NCBI RefSeq assembly: GCF_000014345.1
Contig: NC_009879.1
Location: 1,095,773 to 1,159,772 of the forward strand
DNA length: 64,000 bases
Direction: 5' to 3'
Origin: Rickettsia canadensis str. McKiel
GTDB taxonomy: Bacteria; Pseudomonadota; Alphaproteobacteria; Rickettsiales; Rickettsiaceae
Shown: piece after piece, positions 10,852 through 19,693 of the stretch
Numbering within the stretch: position 1 is the first letter of the stretch
How the letters are laid out: each line of letters begins with the position of its first letter
The notes under the pieces: generated by a model
The model's database searches: none
What the model was told of the DNA's origin: nothing
The model's input: only the letters and a program-made list of their open reading frames with translations
Position numbers and translations under genes: made by a program

Positions 10852-12042
10852 ATGTTTTATTACGATACTATATTTAGCAAATATATAGATAAGATCAAAA
10901 GCGAGGGAAGATATCGAGAATTTAAAGCTTTAAAAAGACAAGCAGATAATTTTCCTTTTGCAGAACATGAAGATAAACAAATAGTCATGTGGTGCATTAA
11001 TGACTATTTGGGTATGAGTAAACATACAAAAGTAATGCAAGCTTCTATAGATGCTTTACTGAAATACGGTTTTGGATCAGGCGGAACACGTAATATTGGC
11101 GGTAATCATACTGCCATTCTTGAACTTGAAAAAGAGCTTGCAAGTTTACACAATAAAGAAGCAGCTTTAGTTTTTACATCCGGTTTTGTTGCAAATGATA
11201 CAACACTTGGAAGCCTTGCTAAAATCATACCGGATATAGTATTTTTCTCCGATGAGCTAAATCATGCATCAATAATTGCAGGAATTACAAGTTCAAGAGC
11301 CGAGAAATATATATATACTCATTTAGACGTTAAGCATTTAGAAGAGCTTCTGCAATCAGTCGATATTAATAGGCCGAAAATTATTGTTTTTGAATCAGTT
11401 TACTCTATGGATGGGTTCTTCTCACCTATCAAAGATATAATTAACTTAGCAAAAAAATATAACGCTTTAACCTTTATCGACGAAGTTCATACGGTTGGTT
11501 TATACGGTAAGCATGGCGGGGGCATTACAGAACTTTTTAATTATAGTAATCAAATCGATATTATTCAAGGTACACTTGCCAAAGCCTATGGCACTATCGG
11601 AGGTTATATCACAAGCAATCATAATTTAGTCGATGCTATAAGACTAACTGCCTCAGGATTTATTTTTACTACTTCACTTCCACCAGTAATTTCTACCGCT
11701 GCAACACATAGTATTAGACATCTTAAAGAATCGAATGAAGAGCGAATAAAATATCAAGAAGTAGTTGCAAAACTTAAAAACTCTTTTGAACGTTTTAGTA
11801 TACCTTATTTGAAAAATGAGAGTCATATAGTACCGATAATTATCGGCGATCCGATCAAAGCAGCTAAAGCCTCAAATATGTTACTTAATAAATATGGCAT
11901 TTATGTTCAACATATAAATTTTCCAACTGTACCACGTGGTACAGAACGCTTAAGGATCATTGCAACCCCTGCCCATACCGATGAAATGATCAATGATTTA
12001 TCTGTAGCTTTAGTCAAGGTATTTGCCGAGCTTGGTATATAA
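10852..12042 (+). CDS. hemA: 5-aminolevulinate synthase
   Basis: Catalyses condensation of glycine and succinyl-CoA to 5-aminolevulinate, the first step of the alphaproteobacterial (C4) heme pathway. It is a PLP fold-type I enzyme: GSGGTRNIGGNH (about 73-84), FSDELNHASII (about 137-147), DEVHTVGLYG (about 207-216) and the PLP-lysine motif GTLAKAYGTIGG (about 242-253). The frame is open upstream to 10759, but the first residues there are read from a family B repeat; the ATG at 10852 (MFYYDTIFSKYIDKI) is the homologous start, giving 396 aa. It is far from hemE/F/H at the other end of the window. Confidence 0.96.
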   Translation: MFYYDTIFSKYIDKIKSEGRYREFKALKRQADNFPFAEHEDKQIVMWCINDYLGMSKHTKVMQASIDALLKYGFGSGGTRNIGGNHTAILELEKELASLHNKEAALVFTSGFVANDTTLGSLAKIIPDIVFFSDELNHASIIAGITSSRAEKYIYTHLDVKHLEELLQSVDINRPKIIVFESVYSMDGFFSPIKDIINLAKKYNALTFIDEVHTVGLYGKHGGGITELFNYSNQIDIIQGTLAKAYGTIGGYITSNHNLVDAIRLTASGFIFTTSLPPVISTAATHSIRHLKESNEERIKYQEVVAKLKNSFERFSIPYLKNESHIVPIIIGDPIKAAKASNMLLNKYGIYVQHINFPTVPRGTERLRIIATPAHTDEMINDLSVALVKVFAELGI

Positions 12043-12140
12043 TTGTTGTCTACAAAAGAACTTAACAAAAAAGTAAGTTTGAATCTTATTACTTAATAAG
12101 CTTGTATTCTCTATTCCTGTAAAATAAAAATTTGTGATAC

Positions 12141-12262
12141 AAATATCAACTTGGAAAAGAGTAATCGGTCTGTAAGCCAAGGAGCGGAGCGTATAATAAA
12201 TGTTCAGCATTCCAGGACTTACAAAGACATTGTCACCAATTTTTCAAGTTCATCGAGTATAT
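12141..12262. repeat. Dispersed repeat, family D
   Basis: Begins with ATCAACTTGGAAAAG, contains GCCAAGGAGCGGAGCGTATA, and ends with TTTTTCAAGTTCATCGAG, so the ends are partly complementary. Related copies lie at 33500 and 58534, and a related block lies inside dnaX. This copy fills most of the 295-bp hemA-tig spacer. Confidence 0.6.
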
Positions 12263-12337
12263 AAAAACTATTGCATATTTAAGCTCTTTGATTTATTTTG
12301 ATTAGTAAACTATAATAGAATTAATGGACTATATAAA

Positions 12338-13666
12338 ATGGGAATTACCGTATTAAAAAATGAAGGATTGGATTTTCATGCAAAAATCTCTACTCCTTTA
12401 AGTGAGATAGATGACGATATGCAAAAAGAATTGCTTGATTTAACCAAAAAAGTTAAAATAGCAGGTTTTAGAGCTGGTAAAGTACCAGTTTCAATTGTTA
12501 AGAAAAAATATGGTACTTCCATCAGGAATGATATAATAGAAAGAAGAATTAACCATTGGGTAAATCACGTTATTAAAGAGCATAATCTAAATATAATTGG
12601 TAGACCCAAAATTGAAGAATTACAAAATGAACCCGATAAAGCTTTAGAATTTACCGTAAAAATAGAGATATTACCTAAAATTACTATTCCAGATTTAAAG
12701 AAAATCTCACTAGATCGTCCAAAATTAGAAGTAAAACCTAAAGATGTTGAAGAACAACTAGAAAAGCTTGCTACATTAACAAAAAGTTATACCAAAGAAA
12801 GTAAAGTAACAATAAAGGATGGAGATCAGGTTACTATTGATGCAATTGGGTATATTAAAGATAAAACTTTTGACGGTGGTAAATTAAATGATTTAAAGGT
12901 AGTAATAGGTAGTAATACACTTATTCCCGGTTTTGAGAAGCAATTAATAGGTTCTAAAACAGGTAGTGAAATAGATGTTAATGTTACTTTTCCTGAAAAT
13001 TACCATGCTAAAGATTTAGCAGGTAAAGATGCTCGTTTTGTAGTACAAATTAAAGCAGTACATACTTCAGAACCTACACTTATTGATGACGAATTTGCTA
13101 AAAAATTCCAAAGTAATAACCTTGAAGAATTGCGTACACATTTTGCTAAACAAATAGAGAATGAGTCGGAAGAAGCTATTAATACTATAATGAAAATGAA
13201 CTTATTTGATAAGTTAGAAAAATTGTTAGATTTTGATGTACCGGAATCTTTATTAGAGCAAGAAAAAAATATTTTAAAGTCAGAGACTGATAAAGATGAA
13301 TCATTATTAAAAGATAAATCCTCTAAAGAAATAACAGAATATTATAATAAATTAGCATTACGCCGTGTGCGCATAGGTTTATTACTTGCTGAATATGCAA
13401 AATCTAAAAATTTGCAATTGGAACCTGATGATTTTAAAAAAGTTATTATACAACAAGCACGTAATTTTCCAGGGCAGGAAAATATGATTTTTGATTTTTA
13501 TAAAAATAATCCTAAAGCAATTGAGGCACTTAAAGGCACTGCTTTAGAAGATAAAGTTGTACAATATATCTTTAATAACGAAATAAAGCTTAAAGAAAAG
13601 AAATATACTAAGGAAGAACTAGAGAAATATCTAGAAGAAGAAGAGCAACGTATTACTTTGATTTAA
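12338..13666 (+). CDS. tig: Trigger factor
   Basis: Ribosome-associated chaperone with peptidyl-prolyl isomerase activity. The 442 aa follow the family layout. The N-terminal ribosome-binding domain has the signature GFRAGKVP (about 43-50). The FKBP-type PPIase domain spans about 155-240 ([51 protein letters not shown]). A long helical C-terminal domain forms the substrate cradle. It has its own intergenic region upstream and is followed by a family B repeat. Confidence 0.96.
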   Translation: MGITVLKNEGLDFHAKISTPLSEIDDDMQKELLDLTKKVKIAGFRAGKVPVSIVKKKYGTSIRNDIIERRINHWVNHVIKEHNLNIIGRPKIEELQNEPDKALEFTVKIEILPKITIPDLKKISLDRPKLEVKPKDVEEQLEKLATLTKSYTKESKVTIKDGDQVTIDAIGYIKDKTFDGGKLNDLKVVIGSNTLIPGFEKQLIGSKTGSEIDVNVTFPENYHAKDLAGKDARFVVQIKAVHTSEPTLIDDEFAKKFQSNNLEELRTHFAKQIENESEEAINTIMKMNLFDKLEKLLDFDVPESLLEQEKNILKSETDKDESLLKDKSSKEITEYYNKLALRRVRIGLLLAEYAKSKNLQLEPDDFKKVIIQQARNFPGQENMIFDFYKNNPKAIEALKGTALEDKVVQYIFNNEIKLKEKKYTKEELEKYLEEEEQRITLI

Positions 13667-13729
13667 AGTTTGCCAATCGTCTCATTGCGTGCAACTATAT
13701 GGTTTGTTGCATAGATCGATTTTTTTATT

Positions 13730-13830
13730 GTCATCCCCTCGAGCTTGTAGCGAGACCTAGGTTAAAATACTAAAATTACTGGTATTTTTTATTGTTTTTT
13801 GGATCCCGTGGTCAAGTCACGGTATGACAC
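13730..13830. repeat. Palindromic repeat, family B
   Basis: Starts GTCATCCCCTCGAGCTTGTAG and ends CCCGTGGTCAAGTCACGGTATGACAC, with an AT-rich centre including TTTTTTATTGTTTTTTGGATC. It lies between the convergent tig and obgE genes, where a transcribed hairpin could serve both strands. Confidence 0.7.
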
Positions 13831-13878
13831 CATGTACATTTTTCGATCCACACAACAATACCTCCTCGCTAGGTAATA

Positions 13879-14871
13879 TTACTCCTGATTTTTTATAACC
13901 TCTAAAGCAAGTTTGACTATTTTATTTACTCCGATATTAGTATAGGTAGAGATAGGAAAAACTTCTTTATTAGTAACTTTCCGCAACTTATTTATTTTGT
14001 CCTGTATTTCCTCATCGGTCAGAACATCACATTTATTAAGACATATGATTTCGATTTTGTTTTTTAGATAATCGGAATATGATTCAAGTTCAAAACGTAC
14101 TGTATTATAATCTGCAACTACATCATTACTAGAGCCGTCTATTAAATGTATTAATACACGACATCTCTCTATATGTTTTAAGAATTTATCACCAAGACCA
14201 TGACCTTGATGAGCTCCCTCAATTAAGCCTGGAATATCAGCTATAACAAACTCTTCGTCATCAACATATACCACTCCAAGATTTGGTACTAAAGTAGTAA
14301 ATGGATAATCGGCAATTTTAGGCTTAGCAGCAGTGACAACTGATAAAAAAGTAGATTTACCAGCATTTGGAAGACCCACAAATCCAACATCAGAGAGAAG
14401 TTTTAAGCTTAAATGAATCCACATTTCTTTGGCAACCTCTCCTTCTGTACGCTTCCTAGGAGCTTGATTAACCGATGTTTTAAAATGGCTATTACCAAGA
14501 CCGCCGCTTCCTCCTTTAATTATTTCAAAGCTTTGATCATCCTCAATAAAGTCATACAATAATATATTACCATCTTCTGAAAAGATTTGTGTACCAATTG
14601 GAACATCAAGAACTAACGGTTTTCCTGATTTGCCGCTTCTATTTGAACCTTGACCATTTTTGCCGTTTTCAGCGGTAAAATGCTGTTTATATCGATAATT
14701 TACTAGCGTATTAAGATGGTGATTACTTCTAAAAATAACACTACCGCCATGCCCTCCGTCACCTCCGTCCGGTCCTCCTCGGTCAATAAATTTTTCACGA
14801 TGGAAACTAACGCAACCATTACCGCCGTTTCCACCTTTTATATATATTTTAACTTCATCAATAAAATTCAT
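13879..14871 (-). CDS. obgE: GTPase ObgE/CgtA
   Basis: Essential GTPase linked to ribosome assembly. The 330 aa include the glycine-rich Obg domain at the N-terminus ([18 protein letters not shown], about 11-28; [12 protein letters not shown], about 32-43) and a G domain with G1 GLPNAGKST (about 166-174), G2 region [10 protein letters not shown]3 [16 protein letters not shown] (about 212-227) and G4 NKCD (about 280-283). Length matches rickettsial ObgE, with no C-terminal extension. It is convergent with tig. Confidence 0.97.
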
Positions 14872-14902
14872 TTTATTTTCTTGTTATTCGTATAAATTTT
14901 TA

Positions 14903-15205
14903 TTATGTCCAATATACATTTAATGTAAAATTACTTACTTCATTGTTATCATCTTCTAAAGGATCAACAGGAGTTAATTTATCTAATGGTATTCATCCTT
15001 TATATTTATCGCTGATAAACTCAAATATAACAGTCAATAGTTTTGGCTTCTATACACAATATAGCCAAGCGGTACTTCTTTACCTTTTGGTAAAATTTAA
15101 TCTTCTATGATTTCATAAAATTCTAGTTTTTAAAATACGCTTTTACTTTGTTAGATAAGTTTTATTTCTCAATAGTAGAATGAATAGGTTTTAAATTTTT
15201 ACAAG
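14903..15205 (-). pseudogene. Decayed gene of unknown family
   Basis: Between obgE and gltA the minus strand keeps protein-like pieces in different frames: an ATG-started [15 protein letters not shown] near 15203, LPKGKEVPLGYIVYRSQNY near 15090-15035, and LDKLTPVDPLEDDNNEVSN ending NFTLNVYWT before a stop near 14903. Stops and frameshifts separate them. I do not recognise the family. The coding-like texture suggests a gene lost recently enough to be visible. Confidence 0.45.
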
Positions 15206-16516
15206 TCATTTTCTCTCTCGAATACCCTTATACTCTCTATGTACATAACCGGTATAAAGCTGTCTCGGTCTACTGATTTTTTGTTCAGGGTCTTCGTGCA
15301 TTTCTTTCCACTGTGCCATCCAGCCTACGGTTCTTGCTATTGCAAAAAGCACTGTGAACATTTGTGACGGTATACCCATAGCTTTATAGATAATACCCGA
15401 ATAAAAATCAACATTTGGATATAATTTTCTCTCAATAAAATATTCATCTTTAAGAGCAATAGCTTCAAGTTCTATTGCTATTTGTAAGAGAGGATTGTTT
15501 TCTAGCTGTCCGAGTTCCTTTAATACTTCGTTACAAGTTTCTTTAAGTACTGCAGCACGTGGGTCATAGTTTTTATAGACACGATGACCGAAGCCCATTA
15601 ACCTAAATGGGTCATCTTTATCTTTAGCTTTAGCTATATATTTAGGGATATTCTCAGAACTACCAATTTCTTTAAGCATATTTATTACCGCTTCATTAGC
15701 CCCGCCGTGAGCAGGGCCCCAAAGTGAGGCAATACCTGTACTAATACAAGCAAAAGGATTAGCTCCGGATGAGCCAGCAATTCTTACTGTTGAGGTAGAA
15801 GCATTCTGCTCATGGTCGGCATGCAGAATAAATATCTTATTAAGAGCATTTTTTATTACCGGATTTACTTCATATTTCATACAAGGCGTTGCAAACATCA
15901 TGTGTAAGAAATTTTCGGTAAAATCTAAGGAATTATCAGGGTAAATAAAAGGTTGTCCTATAGAATATTTATAAGACATTGCAGCCATAGTCGGTATCTT
16001 AGCAATCATTCTAATAGCGGTAAGTTCGTAGTCTGCTTCCTTAAAATTCAATAAATCAGGATAAAATGCTGATAGAGAACCGACAGCCGCAAGCATAATA
16101 GCCATAGGATGAGAAGAGCTACAAAATGTTTGAAACAGATAATGTAGTCGTTCATTCACTAATGAATGAACAGCGACTTTTTTAGTAAAATTATTATACT
16201 GCTCACTACTTGGTAATTCTCCGTAAATCAATAAATATGCTACCTCTAAAAAATCACTTTTTTCGGCTAAATCCTTAATATCATATCCTCGATATCGTAG
16301 GATTCCTTTATCACCGTCTATGTAGGTTATTGTAGATCTACAAGAAGCAGTAGACATAAAGCCAGGGTCGTAAGTAAAGCAATCAGCTTCCGAAGAGACC
16401 CTACTTATATCAATTACATCCTCACCTATACTTGCTTTAAGTATAGGTAATTTAAATATTTTTCCTCTGATTTTTAATTCGACAAATTCTGAATCATTAT
16501 TATTTTCATTGGTCAT
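15206..16516 (-). CDS. gltA: Citrate synthase
   Basis: Condenses oxaloacetate and acetyl-CoA, the entry step of the TCA cycle; it is the standard genotyping gene of Rickettsia. The 436 residues show the hexameric Gram-negative type: N-terminal strand domain, catalytic His region [14 protein letters not shown] (about 269-282), the signature [14 protein letters not shown] (about 305-318) with the second catalytic His, and the late [11 protein letters not shown] segment with the catalytic Asp. The C-terminus ([11 protein letters not shown]) differs somewhat from the commonly seen rickettsial ending. It is transcribed away from the eroded region. Confidence 0.98.
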   Translation of the reverse strand: MTNENNNDSEFVELKIRGKIFKLPILKASIGEDVIDISRVSSEADCFTYDPGFMSTASCRSTITYIDGDKGILRYRGYDIKDLAEKSDFLEVAYLLIYGELPSSEQYNNFTKKVAVHSLVNERLHYLFQTFCSSSHPMAIMLAAVGSLSAFYPDLLNFKEADYELTAIRMIAKIPTMAAMSYKYSIGQPFIYPDNSLDFTENFLHMMFATPCMKYEVNPVIKNALNKIFILHADHEQNASTSTVRIAGSSGANPFACISTGIASLWGPAHGGANEAVINMLKEIGSSENIPKYIAKAKDKDDPFRLMGFGHRVYKNYDPRAAVLKETCNEVLKELGQLENNPLLQIAIELEAIALKDEYFIERKLYPNVDFYSGIIYKAMGIPSQMFTVLFAIARTVGWMAQWKEMHEDPEQKISRPRQLYTGYVHREYKGIRERK

Positions 16517-16604
16517 ATATGCTATACCTTATTTTATACATCAGTAAGTATAACCATACTTTAAGGAAATTAGAAATAAATTATGATCTATGAGGATTTA
16601 AAAT

Positions 16605-16835
16605 TTTTTATATTGTAATTTTAAACGTACAACTTTATTTGTTAAATCTTCACGTCTTCCCATACTTAGATTAACAGCTAATTTACAAAAAGCTTGCTCG
16701 AAATATTCTATTACCTTTTTTCAGCTAACCTATATATTAAAGTCAAATATCTTTGATGACGTTATAAATGATAAGATTTCTAAGAAGCTTTTAGATTTTA
16801 CACATCTTGTTGAGCTTGCAAGGTTAATGAAAAAT
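16605..16835. other. Unassigned coding-like remnants
   Basis: Both strands show short open segments. The minus strand could encode KVIEYFEQAFCKLAVNLSMG continuing with RREDLTNKVVRLKLQYKKF to a stop near 16600. The plus strand ends DDVINDKISKKLLDFTHLVE and so on, up to a stop at 16840. Neither has a convincing start or full length, and I recognise neither. They are probably tail ends of lost genes. Confidence 0.3.
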
Positions 16836-16840
16836 TATAA

Positions 16841-17020
16841 TTAGACATTAGAGTTTAACTGCTCTTTGCAAAAATTTTTAATATTTTGTAAAGCTTTCTT
16901 TCCAGGAATTAATTTAGCTTCAGCAGCTTGGTCTAATAAACCAACTTGAATTTCTTGATTAAACCACTTTTCATAGTTTGCAAACTGAGTGTTTTGAGAA
17001 AAATTTTCAGATTTAACCAT
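16841..17020 (-). CDS. Short stability-determinant (StbD/RelB-like) antitoxin-like protein
   Basis: A 59-residue ORF from the ATG at 17020; a TTG at 17029 gives 62. The segment YEKWFNQEIQVGLLDQAA (about residues 17-34 from the ATG) resembles the YDxWFRxxVQxGL motif of small plasmid stability-determinant antitoxins that pair with ParE/RelE-type toxins. The toxin would be expected just downstream on the same strand, but 16600-16840 has no intact ORF that fits. It could be an orphan antitoxin or the remnant of a lost module. Family assignment is by motif resemblance only. Confidence 0.45.
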   Translation of the reverse strand: MVKSENFSQNTQFANYEKWFNQEIQVGLLDQAAEAKLIPGKKALQNIKNFCKEQLNSNV

Positions 17021-17229
17021 TAAACGCAAGTGTTACTCTTATGACTTCGCGTAAAGAATGGTAAAAGTCACTTTCTACCTATTTATTTATTTACATATTT
17101 TTCAAGTTCAGAGGTTAAAGAAATATTTATATATTACCTTAAAAATAACAATAATTGATATTAGCATAACATTATTATTTATTATGTTACTATAAGAAAG
17201 TTTAGACAATCTTTTTATATAATTTATAA

Positions 17230-17539
17230 CTATAAACTAACACTTAATAAATTTATTTAAAGCTTTTCTAACTATTCCATTTATAACCATGTTACATAGC
17301 ATAATAAAAGCTCCATCTTTATGCAATTGAGGCTATAAAACTATCTTTAAACGGTTTATCGGAAGTTTTACCAACTATTGCAATCTTTTAAGTAACTATC
17401 TATAATGAAATGATTTTATTAAAGTTTTAGCATCAAATGCTTAGTAAGTTAATGCTACTTTACCAAAAAATCATTCTTCTAACATATTAAAATGCACTAC
17501 TAAATAACCTTTATAAATCATAAAATCGGTTTTTACCAT
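17230..17539 (-). pseudogene. Decayed gene of unknown family
   Basis: From an ATG at 17539 the minus strand reads MVKTDFMIYKGYLVVHFNML, then a stop and further pieces (FFGKVALTY, AFDAKTLIKSFHYR, DGAFIMLCNMVINGIVRKAL) interrupted by stops. It is protein-like but I do not recognise the family. The surrounding DNA from 17030 to 17230 shows nothing identifiable beyond AT-rich sequence. Confidence 0.4.
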
Positions 17540-17561
17540 ATTAGTCCCTATTTTTTCATTA

Positions 17562-17664
17562 TCATGTGCCGTGACTTGATCATGGCATTTAGTTTAAAAT
17601 GCCAAAACGATGCATACTTTTTAGTTGTATTTTTGGATACCTCAGGTACAAGCCACGGTATGAT
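17562..17664. repeat. Palindromic repeat, family B
   Basis: Left arm GCCGTGACTTGATCATGGCAT, right arm ACAAGCCACGGTATGATC, with a long AT-rich middle (AAAATGCCAAAACGATGC...). The 140 bases between this and the uracil-DNA glycosylase stop hold nothing I can identify. Confidence 0.65.
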
Positions 17665-17816
17665 CTAGAACACGTTTTTCAATCCACCTAACAATGCTTC
17701 TAGCTAACTAGACATAATATTCTGAACGTTTACACACTACTACTTCTAATTTCAAAAAATATATTTACTAATACAAAACAATTAAAATTAGTTGCTTAAA
17801 ACATGAGATTTTAAAA

Positions 17817-18605
17817 TCAATTAAGAATGAGTTTATTATTTACTAAATACTCCTTAATCTTTAGTAAATCATACCATGAGGTACGTTTTTGCATAGGGTG
17901 GCGTAGTAGATAGGCAGGGTGGAAGATTGTAGTAGTTTGAATGGGTGAAGATAAATATTTATTGGTATAAAAATAATATTCTTGTCTAATTTTAGTAATA
18001 CCCGAATTTTTTCCAAGTAAGCTAGTTGCAGCCGTACTACCGACTAAGATAATTAATTTGGGATTAATGAGGGCAATATGCTTCTCAACAAATGGTCTAC
18101 AAATATCGACTTCTTCGAGTGTAGGTTGTCTATTAGCAGGAGGACGCCAAAATACTGTATTAGTAATATAAGCGTTATTTTTCCGTGAAATTCCGATACT
18201 ATGTAGCATATTATCAAGTAAATTACCGCTTTCACCGCAAAAAGGTATACCTTTTAAATCTTCAGTACTTCCTGGAGCTTCACCTATTAACATAACTTGA
18301 GCTTTCTGATTACCGTCACCAAAAACGGTATTAGTAGAAAATTTCTTAAGTTTACAGCCATTAAAATTTAGTAGAGATTCTCTTAGTTCTTCTATATTAT
18401 TAACTTTGTCGGCAAGAGATCTTGCTAAACTAATATTAGTATGCATTTTATCGGTATCTACTTCAAGAATTTTATCAATTGTTTTACGTGGCATAGGATT
18501 AATTTGATTGTTTTCTTGAGGTTTATCAAAATTTAATTTTTGTGGCTGTGTAGAGCAGTAATATTCAACACCGATTGCACTTAACCATTTAAGCGTATTA
18601 TTCAT
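17817..18605 (-). CDS. Uracil-DNA glycosylase, family 4/5-type (alphaproteobacterial variant)
   Basis: Base-excision repair enzyme removing uracil from DNA. The family motifs are clear: VMLIGEAPGSTEDLKGIPFC then GESGNLLDNML (active-site loop), TNTVFWRPPANRQPT, CRPFVEKHI, LIILVGSTAA, and the C-terminal FHPAYLLRHP. The upstream half contains FNGCKLKKFSTNTVFGDGN. Iron-sulfur family 4 enzymes usually have two cysteines at that place; here only one is seen. The frame is open to 18659, but that overlaps rluD on the opposite strand; the ATG at 18605 (MNNTLKWLSAIGVEYYC) gives 262 aa and leaves a 16-bp divergent gap. Confidence 0.88.
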   Translation of the reverse strand: MNNTLKWLSAIGVEYYCSTQPQKLNFDKPQENNQINPMPRKTIDKILEVDTDKMHTNISLARSLADKVNNIEELRESLLNFNGCKLKKFSTNTVFGDGNQKAQVMLIGEAPGSTEDLKGIPFCGESGNLLDNMLHSIGISRKNNAYITNTVFWRPPANRQPTLEEVDICRPFVEKHIALINPKLIILVGSTAATSLLGKNSGITKIRQEYYFYTNKYLSSPIQTTTIFHPAYLLRHPMQKRTSWYDLLKIKEYLVNNKLILN

Positions 18606-18621
18606 TATCTTAAAATAAAAT

Positions 18622-19599
18622 ATGTTAAAACATTCCGTACCGCACGAACTAAACGGCATAAGACTTGATAAAGCTCTATCATTACTTCTTAAAAATGTTT
18701 CAAGGAATCAAATCCAAAAAGCTGTTAAAGATTCGCAAGTACTAGTTAATGATATAATTATTTCTGATCCTGATGTTTTGGTCAAGGAGAATGATATCAT
18801 ATTATTTTCTTTTAAAGAACCTGAAGAACTAAAAATTGAGGCAGCAAATATAGCACTTGATATAATCTATGAAAATGATGATCTAATTGTAATTAATAAA
18901 GCTGCAGGTATGACGGTACACCCAGGGCTAGGTCATCATAATGATACACTTGTTAATGCTTTATTACACTACACGAAGAATTTATCAGATATTGGTTCAT
19001 CAGAAAGACCTGGAATAGTGCATCGTTTAGATAAAGATACTACAGGCTTGATGGTAGTTGCTAAAAATAATAAAGCACATATGCTACTTGCAAATCAGAT
19101 AGAGCAAAGACAGGTAATACGGAAGTACAAAGCGTTAATTTGGGGAGTAATTAATCCGCTAGAAGGAGTGATTCAGAATAATATAGGTCGCAGCCGAAGT
19201 GATCGACAAAAAATGACCATATTAAAATACGGCGGTAAAGAAGCCGTGACACATTATAAAACTCTAGAATTGTTTTACGGTGGCACTATTAGTATGGTGG
19301 AATGCAAGCTTAACACGGGTAGAACTCATCAAATCAGGGTACAGCTAAGCCATTTAAAGCATTCAGTAGTCGGTGATCAAACTTATGGCAATAACGACCG
19401 AAAAGTTGCTCATTCCCCACCTGAATTAAAAGCAAAATTAATTGATTTTAAACGCCAAGCTCTGCATTCTTGGTACTTAAGTTTTACTAATCCAACTAGT
19501 AATAAGATTATGGAATTTTCTTGTAAGCTGCCAAGGGATATGGAAGAAATAATTTCGCTTGATGTCATTCCTGCAAAAGCAGGAACCTATGGACAATAA
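18622..19599 (+). CDS. rluD: RluD/RluA-family 23S rRNA pseudouridine synthase
   Basis: Isomerises uridines in rRNA. The protein has an N-terminal S4 RNA-binding domain (RLDKALSLLLKNVSRNQIQK, about 13-32) and the catalytic domain with motif I (VINKAAGMTVHPG, about 91-103), the catalytic Asp motif GIVHRLDKDTTGLMVVAK (about 130-147), and motif III (NTGRTHQIRVQLSHL). It is 325 aa, but the last residues (DVIPAKAGTYGQ) are translated from a family A repeat (GTCATTCCTGCAAAAGCAGG), so the C-terminus is repeat-made. Specificity (RluD rather than RluC) is inferred from domain form. Confidence 0.92.
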   Translation: MLKHSVPHELNGIRLDKALSLLLKNVSRNQIQKAVKDSQVLVNDIIISDPDVLVKENDIILFSFKEPEELKIEAANIALDIIYENDDLIVINKAAGMTVHPGLGHHNDTLVNALLHYTKNLSDIGSSERPGIVHRLDKDTTGLMVVAKNNKAHMLLANQIEQRQVIRKYKALIWGVINPLEGVIQNNIGRSRSDRQKMTILKYGGKEAVTHYKTLELFYGGTISMVECKLNTGRTHQIRVQLSHLKHSVVGDQTYGNNDRKVAHSPPELKAKLIDFKRQALHSWYLSFTNPTSNKIMEFSCKLPRDMEEIISLDVIPAKAGTYGQ

Positions 19600-19670
19600 G
19601 TATCGACCCACGACTTGATTACGTGGTCTAATGAATTAGATACTACGCTCAAGGAGCTAGATAACAACTC
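19564..19670. repeat. Composite repeat (family A left arm plus B/other arms)
   Basis: GTCATTCCTGCAAAAGCAGG (family A hairpin arm) is followed by CCACGACTTGATTACGTGG (family B-like arm) and a GCTCAAGGAGCTAG segment. The first part is translated as the end of rluD. It sits in the spacer before prmC and looks like two or more elements joined. Confidence 0.55.
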
Positions 19671-19693
19671 AATAATTTAATATTTTACTATTC

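Noticed and set aside
16600..16840. A toxin partner for the antitoxin-like ORF
   Set aside because: No ORF of toxin length or RelE/ParE-like motif exists in any frame there.
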